Made by a program: the position numbers and the translations under genes | NCBI RefSeq assembly: GCF_044386045.1 | Contig: NZ_JBISCD010000036.1 | Coordinates: 1 to 64,000, forward strand | DNA length: 64,000 nucleotides | Source: Thalassobellus sediminis | Lineage (GTDB): Bacteria > Bacteroidota > Bacteroidia > Flavobacteriales > Flavobacteriaceae | Direction: 5' to 3' | Shown: positions 44,106-53,049 of the stretch, one piece after another | Position numbering within the stretch: position 1 is the stretch's first letter | Layout of the letters: the number at the start of each line of letters is the position of its first letter | The notes under the pieces: model-generated | Told to the model about the DNA's origin: nothing | What the model saw: only the letters and a program-made list of their open reading frames with translations | The model's database searches: none

Positions 44106-45416
44106 ATGGGAACATTTAAAATTGAAGGTGGTCACCAATTAAAAGGGAGCATTCAGCCCCAAGGTGCAAAAAACGAAGCTTTACAAATTTTATGTGCAGT
44201 TCTACTAACTCCAGAACTGGTTACAATTAATAATATTCCAGACATTGTTGATGTTAATAAACTAATTAGTTTATTAAAGAAACTGGGTGTAAAAATTGAG
44301 AAGTTATCTCGAAATACGTATACATTTCAGGCAGACGATCTTGATTTAGAGTATTTAGAATCGGATGCATTTAAAATAGACGGACGCGGTTTACGTGGTT
44401 CTATTATGATTGTAGGCCCTTTACTAGCACGTTTTGGAAAAGGATACATTCCGAAACCAGGAGGCGATAAAATTGGTCGTCGTCGTTTAGATACCCACTT
44501 CGAAGGTTTAATAAAACTAGGCGCTAAGTTTAGATACAGTAAAGAAGATCAGTTTTACGGTGTTGAAGCCGAATATTTAACAGGAACTTATATGCTTCTT
44601 GAAGAAGCATCGGTTACTGGTACTGCCAATATTGTTATGGCAGCCGTTTTAGCAAAAGGACAAACCACTATTTATAACGCAGCTTGCGAGCCTTACTTAC
44701 AGCAATTATGTAAAATGTTGAATAGAATGGGCGCTAAAATTAGCGGTGTTGGTTCTAATATGCTAATTATTGATGGTGTTGAAAGTTTAGGAGGAACAGA
44801 GCATACCATGCTTCCAGATATGATTGAAATTGGGAGTTGGATTGGTTTAGCAGCCATGACTAAAAGTGAATTAACCATTACTAATGTGTCTTGGAATGAT
44901 TTAGGCGTTATACCTAACGTATTTAGAAAATTAGGTATTACAGTTGAAAAACAAGGCGACGACATTCATATTCCAGCACATACTGATGGTTACGAAATAC
45001 AAAGTTTTATTGATGGTTCTATTTTAACCATTTCTGATGCACCTTGGCCAGGATTTACTCCCGATTTATTAAGTATTATTTTGGTTGTAGCAACGCAGGC
45101 TAGAGGTAGTGTTTTAGTACATCAAAAAATGTTTGAAAGCCGTTTGTTTTTCGTTGATAAACTGATTGATATGGGCGCTAAAATTATACTGTGCGATCCG
45201 CATAGAGCTACCGTTATTGGGCATGATTTTAAATCGACTTTAAAAGCAACCACCATGACATCGCCAGATATTCGTGCAGGTGTATCGTTACTTATTGCTG
45301 CACTTTCTGCAAAAGGAACATCTACTATTCAGAATATTGAACAAATAGATCGTGGTTACGAAAATATTGATGAACGTTTACGTGCTATTGGCGCTAAGAT
45401 TGAGCGCGTGGAGTAG
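44106..45416 (+). CDS. murA: UDP-N-acetylglucosamine 1-carboxyvinyltransferase with Asp at the Cys115 position
   Basis: 436 residues, an EPSP synthase-like fold. GAKNEALQ carries the catalytic Lys22-Asn23. The active-site loop reads PKPGGDKIGRRRLDTHFEGL, with Asp121 where most bacteria have the PEP- and fosfomycin-reactive cysteine (Cys115 in E. coli). Later conserved parts are SVTGTANIVMAAVLAKG, DGSILTISDAPWPGFTPDL and DIRAGVSLLIAAL. It adds enolpyruvate to UDP-GlcNAc, the first step of peptidoglycan synthesis. It follows DUF4290 by 6 bp. The Asp variant is known from other lineages to stay active and resist fosfomycin. Confidence 0.96.
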   Translation: MGTFKIEGGHQLKGSIQPQGAKNEALQILCAVLLTPELVTINNIPDIVDVNKLISLLKKLGVKIEKLSRNTYTFQADDLDLEYLESDAFKIDGRGLRGSIMIVGPLLARFGKGYIPKPGGDKIGRRRLDTHFEGLIKLGAKFRYSKEDQFYGVEAEYLTGTYMLLEEASVTGTANIVMAAVLAKGQTTIYNAACEPYLQQLCKMLNRMGAKISGVGSNMLIIDGVESLGGTEHTMLPDMIEIGSWIGLAAMTKSELTITNVSWNDLGVIPNVFRKLGITVEKQGDDIHIPAHTDGYEIQSFIDGSILTISDAPWPGFTPDLLSIILVVATQARGSVLVHQKMFESRLFFVDKLIDMGAKIILCDPHRATVIGHDFKSTLKATTMTSPDIRAGVSLLIAALSAKGTSTIQNIEQIDRGYENIDERLRAIGAKIERVE

Positions 45417-45437
45417 TTTTATTTAAGGTATTTTGTT

Positions 45438-46124
45438 TTAAAGTTTAAAGTCCCAATTTAGTATTAGATTCACTGAATTTGATTTTGTAGAACTAAAATT
45501 ACTATTATTAGATTTACTATTGTCATTAATGCCGTAATTATCTCTTAATTCAATAGATATTGAATTGTTTTCATCTATTTCAAAATTATAACCAAAACCA
45601 AAAGTTAGACCAAAATCAGTTTTATTGAAACTGTCATTAAAATCTAAATCACTTTCATTTCCGTCATCAATATTTTTAACATCTAAAAGATAACTTAAGA
45701 AAGGACCTCCATTTACGTAAAACTCTAAGTTCTTTCCAAAAAAATATTTTACCATTATTGGAATAGAAAAGTATTGAAATTTGGTTTGAAATTTTAAATC
45801 AGGTATAGGTTTTGGTGCTTCTCCAATAGGAGTTCCAACAAAAATATTCGTAACATTTGATTCTGGATAGAATAATTTGACTGATTTTTTTTCATAATTT
45901 AAATCAGTTGACAAAAATAATTTTTCACTAATTTTAAAGTCAATTGAAACCCCAATTAAATAGTTTAATTCGGAGTCGAAATTTTCAAAAAACCTATTTC
46001 CTCTAAAATCAGAATATGTTAAGCCTGTATTTATACCGGTAATTATTTTGTCTTGACCATAAAGATTAAATGTTAAGAAAATAAGGATTATTCCAATTAG
46101 GTTAGTTTTTAAATTTTGATTCAT
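45438..46124 (-). CDS. Outer-membrane beta-barrel protein (PorT-like)
   Basis: 228 residues with a signal peptide (ending LYGQD). The sequence has the pattern of the flavobacterial outer-membrane beta-barrel (PF13568-like) family: IITGINTGLTYSDFRG, YLIGVSIDFKISEKLFLSTDLNYEKKSV, FQYFSIPIMVKYFFGKNLEFYVNGGPFLSYLLD, FGLTFGFGYNFEIDENNSISIELRDNYGI, ending VNLILNWDFKL. It is convergent with murA and stands alone. Function is unknown; a small structural porin is likely. Confidence 0.82.
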   Translation of the reverse strand: MNQNLKTNLIGIILIFLTFNLYGQDKIITGINTGLTYSDFRGNRFFENFDSELNYLIGVSIDFKISEKLFLSTDLNYEKKSVKLFYPESNVTNIFVGTPIGEAPKPIPDLKFQTKFQYFSIPIMVKYFFGKNLEFYVNGGPFLSYLLDVKNIDDGNESDLDFNDSFNKTDFGLTFGFGYNFEIDENNSISIELRDNYGINDNSKSNNSNFSSTKSNSVNLILNWDFKL

Positions 46125-46331
46125 GCCTTTTTGTATCTATGCGTTATTTTTAGAATCTGTTTACCGATAAGCGAAGTTAGATTTTTCTTACTAAAAAAGC
46201 AATAGGTTTATGTACTTATATAACGTATAAACTTTTGAAAACTAGATACTTTTAATTATTACACCCTTATTTATATGATTCGTTGTAAAGAATAGTTAAT
46301 TTCGCCTACTACTTCTATTAAAATTATTTAA

Positions 46332-48104
46332 ATGCAACATTTAAAAGAATCATCTAAAAATAAAACCAAAACAGCTTCTAAAGTAACCATGGCGCAAGCT
46401 TTTAAAACTATAATTTGGCCAAGGAGAAAGTTAGTTTTTATTGGTTTACTATTAATTGTTATTAGAAGTTTATCGGGCTTAATTTTACCATGGCAAAGTA
46501 AAGTTTTACTAGATGAAGTTGTACCAAATAAAGATTATACACAGCTTTATTATTTAATTGGTATTGTAATAGCAGCTATTACTGTACAAGCTACAACATC
46601 ATTTTTACTCACTCGTATTTTAAGTGTACAAGCACAATATTTAATTAGCGAACTGCGTGCGCAAGTACAGAAAAAAGTACTGTCGTTACCCATTAGTTTT
46701 TTCGATAATACAAAGTCGGGCGCTTTGGTTTCTAGAATTATGAGCGATGTAGAAGGTGTTAGAAACCTAATAGGTACAGGTTTAGTACAGTTAGTTGGCG
46801 GATCGTTTACAGCCATAATATCTTTAGTTATTTTAATAAAACTAAATCCTTGGATGACTCTTTTTGTGTTTGTACCACTTTCAATTTTCGGATACATTGC
46901 GTTGAGAGCCTTTAAATACATTCGCCCAATTTTTAGAAAACGTGGAAAAATAAACGCCGAAGTTAAAGGGCGTCTTACCGAAACCTTAGCAGGTGTACGT
47001 GTTATAAAAGCTTTTAATGCCGAACAACAAGAAAATGATGTATTTGAAAAAGGCGTTGATAAACTATTTCAGAATGTAAAAAAGAGTTTAACTGCTACAG
47101 CTTTTATGACGAGTTCGTCTACTTTTTTAATAGGAGTTGCTACTACTGGTATTATGGGCATTGGTGGGTATTATATGATTTTAGGAGAGATGACCTCGGG
47201 TGAGTTTCTGTTTTTTACTTTAATACTTGGTTTTATGATAGCGCCAATTGTTCAAATGAGTAATATAGGAAGTCAGTTAACCGAAGCTTTGGCAGGTTTA
47301 GATAGAACCGAGGAACTTATGAATATGACTGCTGAAGAAGATGCCGAAGACAGAGATATTCAGTTAGAAACTTTTAAAGGAGATTTAGAGTTTGATGATG
47401 TGTCGTTTTCGTATGAAGCAGGTAAAGACGTTTTGCATAACATAAATTTTAAAGCACCAGCAGGATCGGTTACGGCTTTGGTAGGAAGTTCAGGTTCTGG
47501 AAAATCGACTATTGCGGGCTTATCGGCTACTTTTTTATCGCCTAAATCAGGAACAGTAACTATTGATAATCAAGATTTGTCGAAGGTTAAGTTGAGTAGT
47601 TATCGTCAATATTTGGGAGTGGTGTTGCAAGATGAATTTTTATTTGAAGGCTCGATTAGAGAAAACATTATGTTCCCGAGACCAAATGCTTCTGAAGAAG
47701 CATTACAAAACGCTGTAAAAGCAGCTTATGTAAATGAGTTTACCGATAGATTTGATGAAGGTTTAGATACGTTGATAGGAGAACGAGGCGTGAAATTATC
47801 TGGAGGCCAGCGTCAACGATTAGCAATAGCGCGTGCTATTTTGGCAAATCCTAAAATTATTATTTTAGATGAAGCAACCTCTAGTTTAGATACCGAAAGT
47901 GAGGCGTTAATTCAGAAAAGTTTAGCCGAATTAATTAAAGATAGAACCACTATTGTAATTGCGCATCGTTTAAGTACGATAAGACAAGCAGATCAGATTT
48001 TAGTAATAGAAGCTGGACATATTGTAGAACGTGGCACACACGACGAATTAATAGCTTCAGGTGGTAGGTATTTTGATTTGTATACCTATCAGGCTAAGAT
48101 TTAA
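46332..48104 (+). CDS. ABC exporter, fused membrane and ATPase domains (MsbA-like)
   Basis: 590 residues. The type 1 exporter membrane domain has six helices (about 30-330; GALVSRIMSDVEGVRNLIG; GRLTETLAGVRVIKAFNAE). The ATPase domain (about 350-590) has Walker A VGSSGSGKSTIAG, Q-loop VVLQDEFLFEGSIRENI, signature LSGGQRQRLAIARAIL, Walker B IIILDEATSSLD and H-loop IAHRLSTI. A homodimer exporting lipids or peptides is expected; the substrate cannot be told from sequence. It stands alone on the plus strand and is convergent with the cupin gene. Confidence 0.94.
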   Translation: MQHLKESSKNKTKTASKVTMAQAFKTIIWPRRKLVFIGLLLIVIRSLSGLILPWQSKVLLDEVVPNKDYTQLYYLIGIVIAAITVQATTSFLLTRILSVQAQYLISELRAQVQKKVLSLPISFFDNTKSGALVSRIMSDVEGVRNLIGTGLVQLVGGSFTAIISLVILIKLNPWMTLFVFVPLSIFGYIALRAFKYIRPIFRKRGKINAEVKGRLTETLAGVRVIKAFNAEQQENDVFEKGVDKLFQNVKKSLTATAFMTSSSTFLIGVATTGIMGIGGYYMILGEMTSGEFLFFTLILGFMIAPIVQMSNIGSQLTEALAGLDRTEELMNMTAEEDAEDRDIQLETFKGDLEFDDVSFSYEAGKDVLHNINFKAPAGSVTALVGSSGSGKSTIAGLSATFLSPKSGTVTIDNQDLSKVKLSSYRQYLGVVLQDEFLFEGSIRENIMFPRPNASEEALQNAVKAAYVNEFTDRFDEGLDTLIGERGVKLSGGQRQRLAIARAILANPKIIILDEATSSLDTESEALIQKSLAELIKDRTTIVIAHRLSTIRQADQILVIEAGHIVERGTHDELIASGGRYFDLYTYQAKI

Positions 48105-48118
48105 AGCCTAATTAGGTT

Positions 48119-48664
48119 TTATATAAAACTAATACCATGTTTTCCACAAATTTCTGTTACTTTTTCAAAATCTGGAGGTCCAGCAGGAAGTTTTGATAAT
48201 TCGTCAAACATGTGTTCTATACCGGCAGGAAAAGCAGTGGTAATCATTTTAGCTTTTTCTGTTCCAACAACTTTCCATGAATGAGGTATGTTTTTTGGCG
48301 CAAAAGCAATGTCGCCATGTTTTAAAACAGTAGTTTTACCATCTACCATTATTTCAATTTCACCTTTAATAACTCTAAAAATTTCATCTTCTTTTGTGTG
48401 AATATGTGGAGGTATTCCAGTACCTGGTTCAACATTATCAACCCATTCAACTAATTGGTTTCCTGTATCACTACCAACTAGCTTATGTGTTTGAATGTCT
48501 CCTATTACATTGAGAATATTACCTTCAGAATCTTTAACTAATTTGGGTTTAGAATTGATTGAATATTTTTTTTTTGTGGAGATAGTTTGACCTTTAATTA
48601 ATCCAGGAATTAAGGCGACACCTAATCCTAAACCTGAAGTTTTTATAAATTTTTTTCTGTCCAT
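48119..48664 (-). CDS. Exported cupin-domain protein
   Basis: 181 residues. The N-terminus (MDRKKFIKTSGLGLGVALIPGLIKGQ) resembles a Tat-type leader (KKFIKTSGLGLG) although it has Lys-Lys rather than Arg-Arg. The single cupin domain has motif 1 GIPPHIHTKEDEIFRVIKGEIEI with two His and one Glu metal ligands, and motif 2 GDIAFAPKNIPHSWKVVG with the third His. It may be a metal-dependent enzyme or small-molecule binding protein; the substrate is unknown. The AraC-type regulator gene lies 84 bp upstream on the same strand and could control it. Confidence 0.85.
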   Translation of the reverse strand: MDRKKFIKTSGLGLGVALIPGLIKGQTISTKKKYSINSKPKLVKDSEGNILNVIGDIQTHKLVGSDTGNQLVEWVDNVEPGTGIPPHIHTKEDEIFRVIKGEIEIMVDGKTTVLKHGDIAFAPKNIPHSWKVVGTEKAKMITTAFPAGIEHMFDELSKLPAGPPDFEKVTEICGKHGISFI

Positions 48665-48748
48665 GGTTAAAATTTTTCTGCAATTTATATTTCTAATTGC
48701 AAATTAGCAATGTGAAAAGCACGGTAAATTCATAGATTTTGGGAGAAA

Positions 48749-49552
48749 TTAGCTTTTTCTCAAGACAGATGGAGTAATTCCTGTATGAGTTTTGAAAAAA
48801 TAACTAAAATAATCAGGAGATGAAAAACCTAATTCAAAACTGATTTCTTTTATGGTTTTGTTTGAAAATTTTAATGAATGCCTTGACCTCATAAGCAATT
48901 GTTCAATTATGATACTTTTTGAACTTACTTGTAAAACTTCTTTAACACATTCATTTAAATATTTTGGAGATATTTTAAGAAGGTTAGCGTATTCTGCTAC
49001 TTCATGATGTTCAATTACATGCTTGTCTACTAGTTTTTTATAGTTATAGACTATGTTTGTTTTGGAATTGTTATTTGAAACGATAGATTTTATGTTACAT
49101 TGTCCATCACAGTAAACAAAAAAAGTGTTTAATAGCGATATTATAGCATCTTCTTTGTGGTGGAGTTGAGAACCTAAAAGCTCATCAATCATTTCTAAAA
49201 TAGCTTGTGTTCTTTTTTCAATTCCTGGACTTAATTTTAATAATGGAATTTCATCAGAATTGGAAAATCTTATTTTATTTATGTGCAGGTTTAAAAAGAT
49301 AGGATTATTTAAGACCTCTTCAGTTATATGCAAAATATAACCTGAAGAAGTTGAGGTGTTCTTTTTTAAGATTTTCCATTGATGTTTAGGATCAAGAAAA
49401 AAAATACAATTAGAAACATTTTTATATGAAACATGATCTATTTCAATATAATCTATTTCATTTTTAATCCAACAAACAGTAAAAAGCCCCTTGTAATGTT
49501 CTGAGGAGGTTTCTTTAATGATTTGTGATATGTTAATATAACCTAATGTCAT
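48749..49552 (-). CDS. AraC-family transcriptional regulator
   Basis: 267 residues. The N-terminal half is a cupin-like ligand-binding region with no obvious metal motif (LFTVCWIKNEIDYIEIDHVSYKNVSNCIFFLDPKHQWKI). The C-terminal AraC/XylS domain (about 170-265) holds two helix-turn-helix units: EVAEYANLLKISPKYLNECVKEVLQVSSKSIIIEQLLMRSR and the strongly conserved KTIKEISFELGFSSPDYFSYFFKTHTGITPSVLRKS. Its ligand is unknown. It lies upstream of, and codirectional with, the exported cupin gene, which is the likely target. Confidence 0.92.
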   Translation of the reverse strand: MTLGYINISQIIKETSSEHYKGLFTVCWIKNEIDYIEIDHVSYKNVSNCIFFLDPKHQWKILKKNTSTSSGYILHITEEVLNNPIFLNLHINKIRFSNSDEIPLLKLSPGIEKRTQAILEMIDELLGSQLHHKEDAIISLLNTFFVYCDGQCNIKSIVSNNNSKTNIVYNYKKLVDKHVIEHHEVAEYANLLKISPKYLNECVKEVLQVSSKSIIIEQLLMRSRHSLKFSNKTIKEISFELGFSSPDYFSYFFKTHTGITPSVLRKS

Positions 49553-49743
49553 TTAGTATATGACACTAATGTGATTTTTTACAAATAGTATCAGCTATTA
49601 ACGAAGTTAAGCAAAATATATTAAATGACAAGAAGGGGTTTTTTGTAAAGAAAAGCAGTCAAAAGTATTTTGGCTTCATCTAACAAAATAATTTTGAATA
49701 ACTTTTATACAAAGATAAAGTTTTGCAAAAAGAGAAGCGAAAA

Positions 49744-50988
49744 TCAAACAGTAGCTAATTTGTTTTTCTGCTTCAAAATAATAAAAACCAAAACAGATAA
49801 AATTCCAAAAATTGAAAACCCAATAAAAAGAGGTAATACAGAAGTTTTCACAAAACCACCAATGAAGTTTGCTATAGGAACTGCCATAACCGTTGAAATA
49901 AATCCGTTAATAGCAGCACCAATACCAGCAATGTGTCCTATAGGTTGCATGGCTAAAGCTCTAAGATTTCCAAAAATAAATCCTACCGCAAAAAATTGTA
50001 AAGCAAAAAAGCCAACTAAAATATAAATACTAGGATTGTTGCCAGACCAAAATAAAACAACATATAAAATAGAAATAGCTGAATATGCTATACTTGCCAT
50101 GTATGCAATACGCATCATACCAAATTTTACAACTAATTGGCTATTTAAAAAAGTAGCCAAACCTATAGAAATGGCTAGACTAGCAAAAATGTATGGAAAC
50201 ATATCGGCTAAGTTATATTGATCTTCAAAAATTTGTTGTGAGGTGCTTAAATAAACCATAAAAGAACCTGTAATAAAACCAGATACAAGTGTAAATGCAA
50301 TAGCAGCAGGATACTTAAAAAACTCTTTTGTACCATCAATAAAAAGATGCGGTGTAAACTTAATACGTTTTTCTTTTGGTAACGTTTCTGGTTGTCGTTT
50401 CCAGAACCAAAGCATAATAAATATACCAAAAATTAAATTGAAGTAAAATATAGATTCCCAATTAAAAAAATGAAGTAAAAAAGTACCTAAAGTTGGAGCG
50501 ATAATGGGAATTAAAAGAAAAAACATAACAACAAAGGATACTATTTTAGCCATATAATCACCACTATAAGAATCACGAATCATTGATAGACTTAAACTTC
50601 TAGGAGATGATAAACCAACACCTTGAAGTACGCGCCCAATAATCATTAATTCAAAATTATTAGTCGCAATACAAATAATACTAGCTATTATAAAAAGTAT
50701 AAATCCAAAATATACAATAGGTTTTCTACCAAAACTATCAGAAAGTGGACCGAATATAAGTTGTCCAAACCCTAAACCTAAAAATATCATGGTAATAAGC
50801 AGTTGGTTATCGCTTGTATTTGTAACATTTAAAGACTTTCCAATTTCTGGTAGCGCAGGTAATAAGGCATCAATAGAAAGCGCTACAATTGACATTAATG
50901 CAGCCATTAAAGCAACAAATTCTAACTTAAAATGTTCTGTTTTTTGCATAAGGCAAAAGTAAAAGAATTTAATCGAGTAAAAACTCAA
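49744..50988 (-). CDS. Bcr/CflA-family multidrug MFS transporter
   Basis: 414 residues with 12 predicted membrane helices. The motif-A loop is visible as GLGFGQLIFGPLSDSFGRKPIVYFGFILFI, and the drug/proton antiporter motif C region as VVMFFLLIPIIAPTLGTFLL. Other typical phrases are SIDALLPALPEIGKSLNV and GRVLQGVGLSSPRSLSLSMIRD. It should export drugs or small metabolites with proton exchange. It is divergent from the Crp/Fnr gene across 61 bp, which suggests local control by that regulator. Confidence 0.92.
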   Translation of the reverse strand: MSFYSIKFFYFCLMQKTEHFKLEFVALMAALMSIVALSIDALLPALPEIGKSLNVTNTSDNQLLITMIFLGLGFGQLIFGPLSDSFGRKPIVYFGFILFIIASIICIATNNFELMIIGRVLQGVGLSSPRSLSLSMIRDSYSGDYMAKIVSFVVMFFLLIPIIAPTLGTFLLHFFNWESIFYFNLIFGIFIMLWFWKRQPETLPKEKRIKFTPHLFIDGTKEFFKYPAAIAFTLVSGFITGSFMVYLSTSQQIFEDQYNLADMFPYIFASLAISIGLATFLNSQLVVKFGMMRIAYMASIAYSAISILYVVLFWSGNNPSIYILVGFFALQFFAVGFIFGNLRALAMQPIGHIAGIGAAINGFISTVMAVPIANFIGGFVKTSVLPLFIGFSIFGILSVLVFIILKQKNKLATV

Positions 50989-51016
50989 TAATCATTTAAT
51001 AATACAATGTTATTAT

Positions 51017-51047
51017 TACTAAATTTGATACTAAATTTATTTTAGTA
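51017..51047 (+). promoter_or_regulatory. Divergent promoter/operator between MFS pump and Crp-type regulator
   Basis: Contains TAAATTTG (51020-51027, a TAnnTTTG -7 box), a direct repeat TACTAAATTT at 51017-51026 and 51029-51038, and an inverted repeat TACTAAA (51029-51035), 5 bp, TTTAGTA (51041-51047) that ends 2 bp before the regulator's ATG. An autoregulatory operator for the Crp/Fnr protein is plausible. Confidence 0.5.
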
Positions 51048-51049
51048 AA

Positions 51050-51634
51050 ATGACCATTGAACCGCTTTTAAAATATATTCGTAGCTACATTGATTTAACT
51101 AAAGAAGAAGAAGATTTTTTAGAATCAAAAGTTATTGTTAGAAAGTATTTAAAGGGACAATATATTTTACAACAGGGCGATATTTGCAAGTACGAAAGTT
51201 TTGTGCTGTCTGGGTGTACTAAAACGTTTTATGTTGATAAAGAAGGACAAGAGCATATTTTAATGTTTTCTATTGAAGATTGGTGGACTTCTGATATGGC
51301 TAGTTTTATAACTCAAACACCTGCCGATTTTAATATTCAATGTATAGAAAATACAGATTTAGTTTTATTTCCTTATGGCACTAGAGAAGAATTGTTTGAA
51401 AAAATACCTAAGTTAGAACGTTTTTTTAGACAAATTATTCAACGCGGGTTTATAGCATCACAAAAACGAATTGTTAGAGGTTTTAGTCTTTCAGCAAAAG
51501 AACAATACCTATACTTTAGAGAACAGTATCCTAAAATTGAACAACGTATACCTCAATATATGATAGCCTCATACCTTGGTATTACTAAAGAATTTCTTAG
51601 TAAAATAAAAAGTCAGATTCTTTTAGAGAAATAG
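51050..51634 (+). CDS. Crp/Fnr-family transcriptional regulator
   Basis: 194 residues. A cyclic nucleotide-binding-like beta roll covers about 1-120 (KVIVRKYLKGQYILQQGDICKYESFVLSGCTKTFYVDKEGQEHILMFSIEDWW). A long helix and a C-terminal helix-turn-helix follow (RIPQYMIASYLGITKEFLSKIKSQIL). The canonical cAMP-phosphate residues (R-E pair in the GELALL segment) are not present; here the segment reads WTSDMASFI, so cAMP binding is doubtful. This is the short flavobacterial Crp-like type often next to transport genes. It is divergent from the MFS pump. Confidence 0.9.
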   Translation: MTIEPLLKYIRSYIDLTKEEEDFLESKVIVRKYLKGQYILQQGDICKYESFVLSGCTKTFYVDKEGQEHILMFSIEDWWTSDMASFITQTPADFNIQCIENTDLVLFPYGTREELFEKIPKLERFFRQIIQRGFIASQKRIVRGFSLSAKEQYLYFREQYPKIEQRIPQYMIASYLGITKEFLSKIKSQILLEK

Positions 51635-51729
51635 ATGTTAAACTAGATTAATATTATTTCTTAATCTATCTTATCTTTTTTTTAAAACTACTTTCAGATA
51701 TTTGTATCATAAAATTAAAAAAACTTAAA

Positions 51730-52308
51730 ATGAAAAAAGTAATTAAAAATTTAGCAGCAGTAGCAATAATAGTATTTGTATCATTTTCTTTTACAGAAAT
51801 ACAAGTAGATAAAAAGGAAATTAAAACAGATAATAGTAAAGTTGTTTGGAAAGGTTATAAAGTAACAGGATCTCATGAAGGGACTATTGCTATTAAATCT
51901 GGGTCTTTATCATTTGAAGCAGGTAAGTTAGTTGGAGGTGAATTTGTTATTGATATGGCAACAATTAATACAACAGATTTACAAGGAGAGTATAAAGGGA
52001 AATTAGATGGACATTTAAAATCTGCAGATTTCTTTGGTGTTGAAAAACATCCAACTGCAACATTAACTTTTACTAAAGTAGAAGCTTCTGGAAAAAACGC
52101 TTATAATGTTACAGGAGAATTAACAATAAAAGAGCAAACTCACCCTGTTGCTTTTGTAATTTCAATTTATGGAAACAAAGCAACAGCATCTTTAAAAGTA
52201 GATAGAACTATATATGATATAAAATATGGTTCGGCTAGTTTTATGGATGGTTTAAAAGATAAAGCTATTTACGATGAATTCGATTTAGTAGCAGATTTAG
52301 AATTCTAA
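51730..52308 (+). CDS. YceI-family secreted protein
   Basis: 192 residues with a signal peptide (ending FSFTEIQ). The YceI lipocalin-like barrel is clear: SKVVWKGYKVTGSHEGTIAIKSGSLSFEAGKLVGGEFVIDMATINTTDL, LDGHLKSADFFGVEKHPTATLTFTKVEA, VTGELTIKEQTHPVAFVI, and a final DEFDLVADLEF. The family binds isoprenoid or amphiphilic ligands in the periplasm. It follows the Crp-type regulator by 95 bp and ends at its own terminator. Confidence 0.94.
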   Translation: MKKVIKNLAAVAIIVFVSFSFTEIQVDKKEIKTDNSKVVWKGYKVTGSHEGTIAIKSGSLSFEAGKLVGGEFVIDMATINTTDLQGEYKGKLDGHLKSADFFGVEKHPTATLTFTKVEASGKNAYNVTGELTIKEQTHPVAFVISIYGNKATASLKVDRTIYDIKYGSASFMDGLKDKAIYDEFDLVADLEF

Positions 52309-52331
52309 ATTATATATTGATTAATAGCAGT

Positions 52332-52362
52332 AAAAGGTGTTCAGAAATGAATACCTTTTTTT
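52332..52362 (+). terminator. Terminator after the YceI gene
   Basis: Arms AAAAGGTGTTC (52332-52342) and GAATACCTTTT (52349-52359), with one G-U pair, enclose a 6-nt loop and are followed by T residues. It lies 24 bp after the stop. Confidence 0.8.
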
Positions 52363-52430
52363 GTTTTCAACATTTTCTACTATAGATTTTGAAAAGCTTA
52401 TATTTGAAGAAAAAAAAGCAAACACTATTT

Positions 52431-53039
52431 ATGCCATTCAAGAAATTAATTGAACCACTTAAAGATACTATTGCTCATAAGGGGTTTGAAACTCCTTTAC
52501 CACTTCAAAAAAAAATACTATCTAAAATTAAAGGAGGATCAAGCTTGTTTGTTATTGCTCCAAAAGAATCAGGTAAAACAACTAGTTTGGTTATTAGTGT
52601 TATTCAAAAATTAAAAAATGCTTTTGAAGATGCACCACGTGCACTCATTTTTGTAAAAGATAAACAAGCAGCGCTAGATTTAGAATTAGAGTTTAATGCA
52701 TTTAAAAAAGGAACCGATTTACGTGTATATTGTGCTTATGAAGAAAAAAGTATAGATGACCAAAAGGATGAAATTTATGTTGGAACCGATATTGTTATTG
52801 CAACTCCAAAGCGTCTAAATAAAATCTTTTTTTTAAACGGGATTAATCTTAATAAGTTACAAATGTTTATTGTAGAAGATGCCGAATTTTTATTTAGAAA
52901 TAATAATTTAAGTGAAGTAACAAGAACACCAGAAAGTATTGATAAATGTCAATATTTAGTATTCTCTGATAAATTTGATGCTCGTTTTGAGCGTTGGCAA
53001 GATTCGTTTATGTATCGTTCTGAAATTGTAAAAGGTTAA
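52431..53039 (+). CDS. Single-domain DEAD-box helicase-like protein, lacking the second RecA domain
   Basis: 202 residues from the ATG at 52431 (MPFKKLIEPLKDTIAHKGFETPLPLQKKILSKI, a Q-motif-like start); a TTG 42 bp upstream was rejected as too lysine-rich and out of family. Motif I reads APKESGKTTSLV. ALIFVKDKQAALDLELEF (Ia region) and IVIATPKRLNKIF (Ib) are recognisable. Motif II, normally DEAD, is EDAEFLF, and SAT is replaced by FSDKFD. There is no helicase C-terminal domain. It is probably not a processive helicase; it may be an RNA-binding ATPase or regulator. Similar lone N-domains occur in flavobacteria. Confidence 0.78.
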   Translation: MPFKKLIEPLKDTIAHKGFETPLPLQKKILSKIKGGSSLFVIAPKESGKTTSLVISVIQKLKNAFEDAPRALIFVKDKQAALDLELEFNAFKKGTDLRVYCAYEEKSIDDQKDEIYVGTDIVIATPKRLNKIFFLNGINLNKLQMFIVEDAEFLFRNNNLSEVTRTPESIDKCQYLVFSDKFDARFERWQDSFMYRSEIVKG

Positions 53040-53049
53040 GGGGTTTTAA

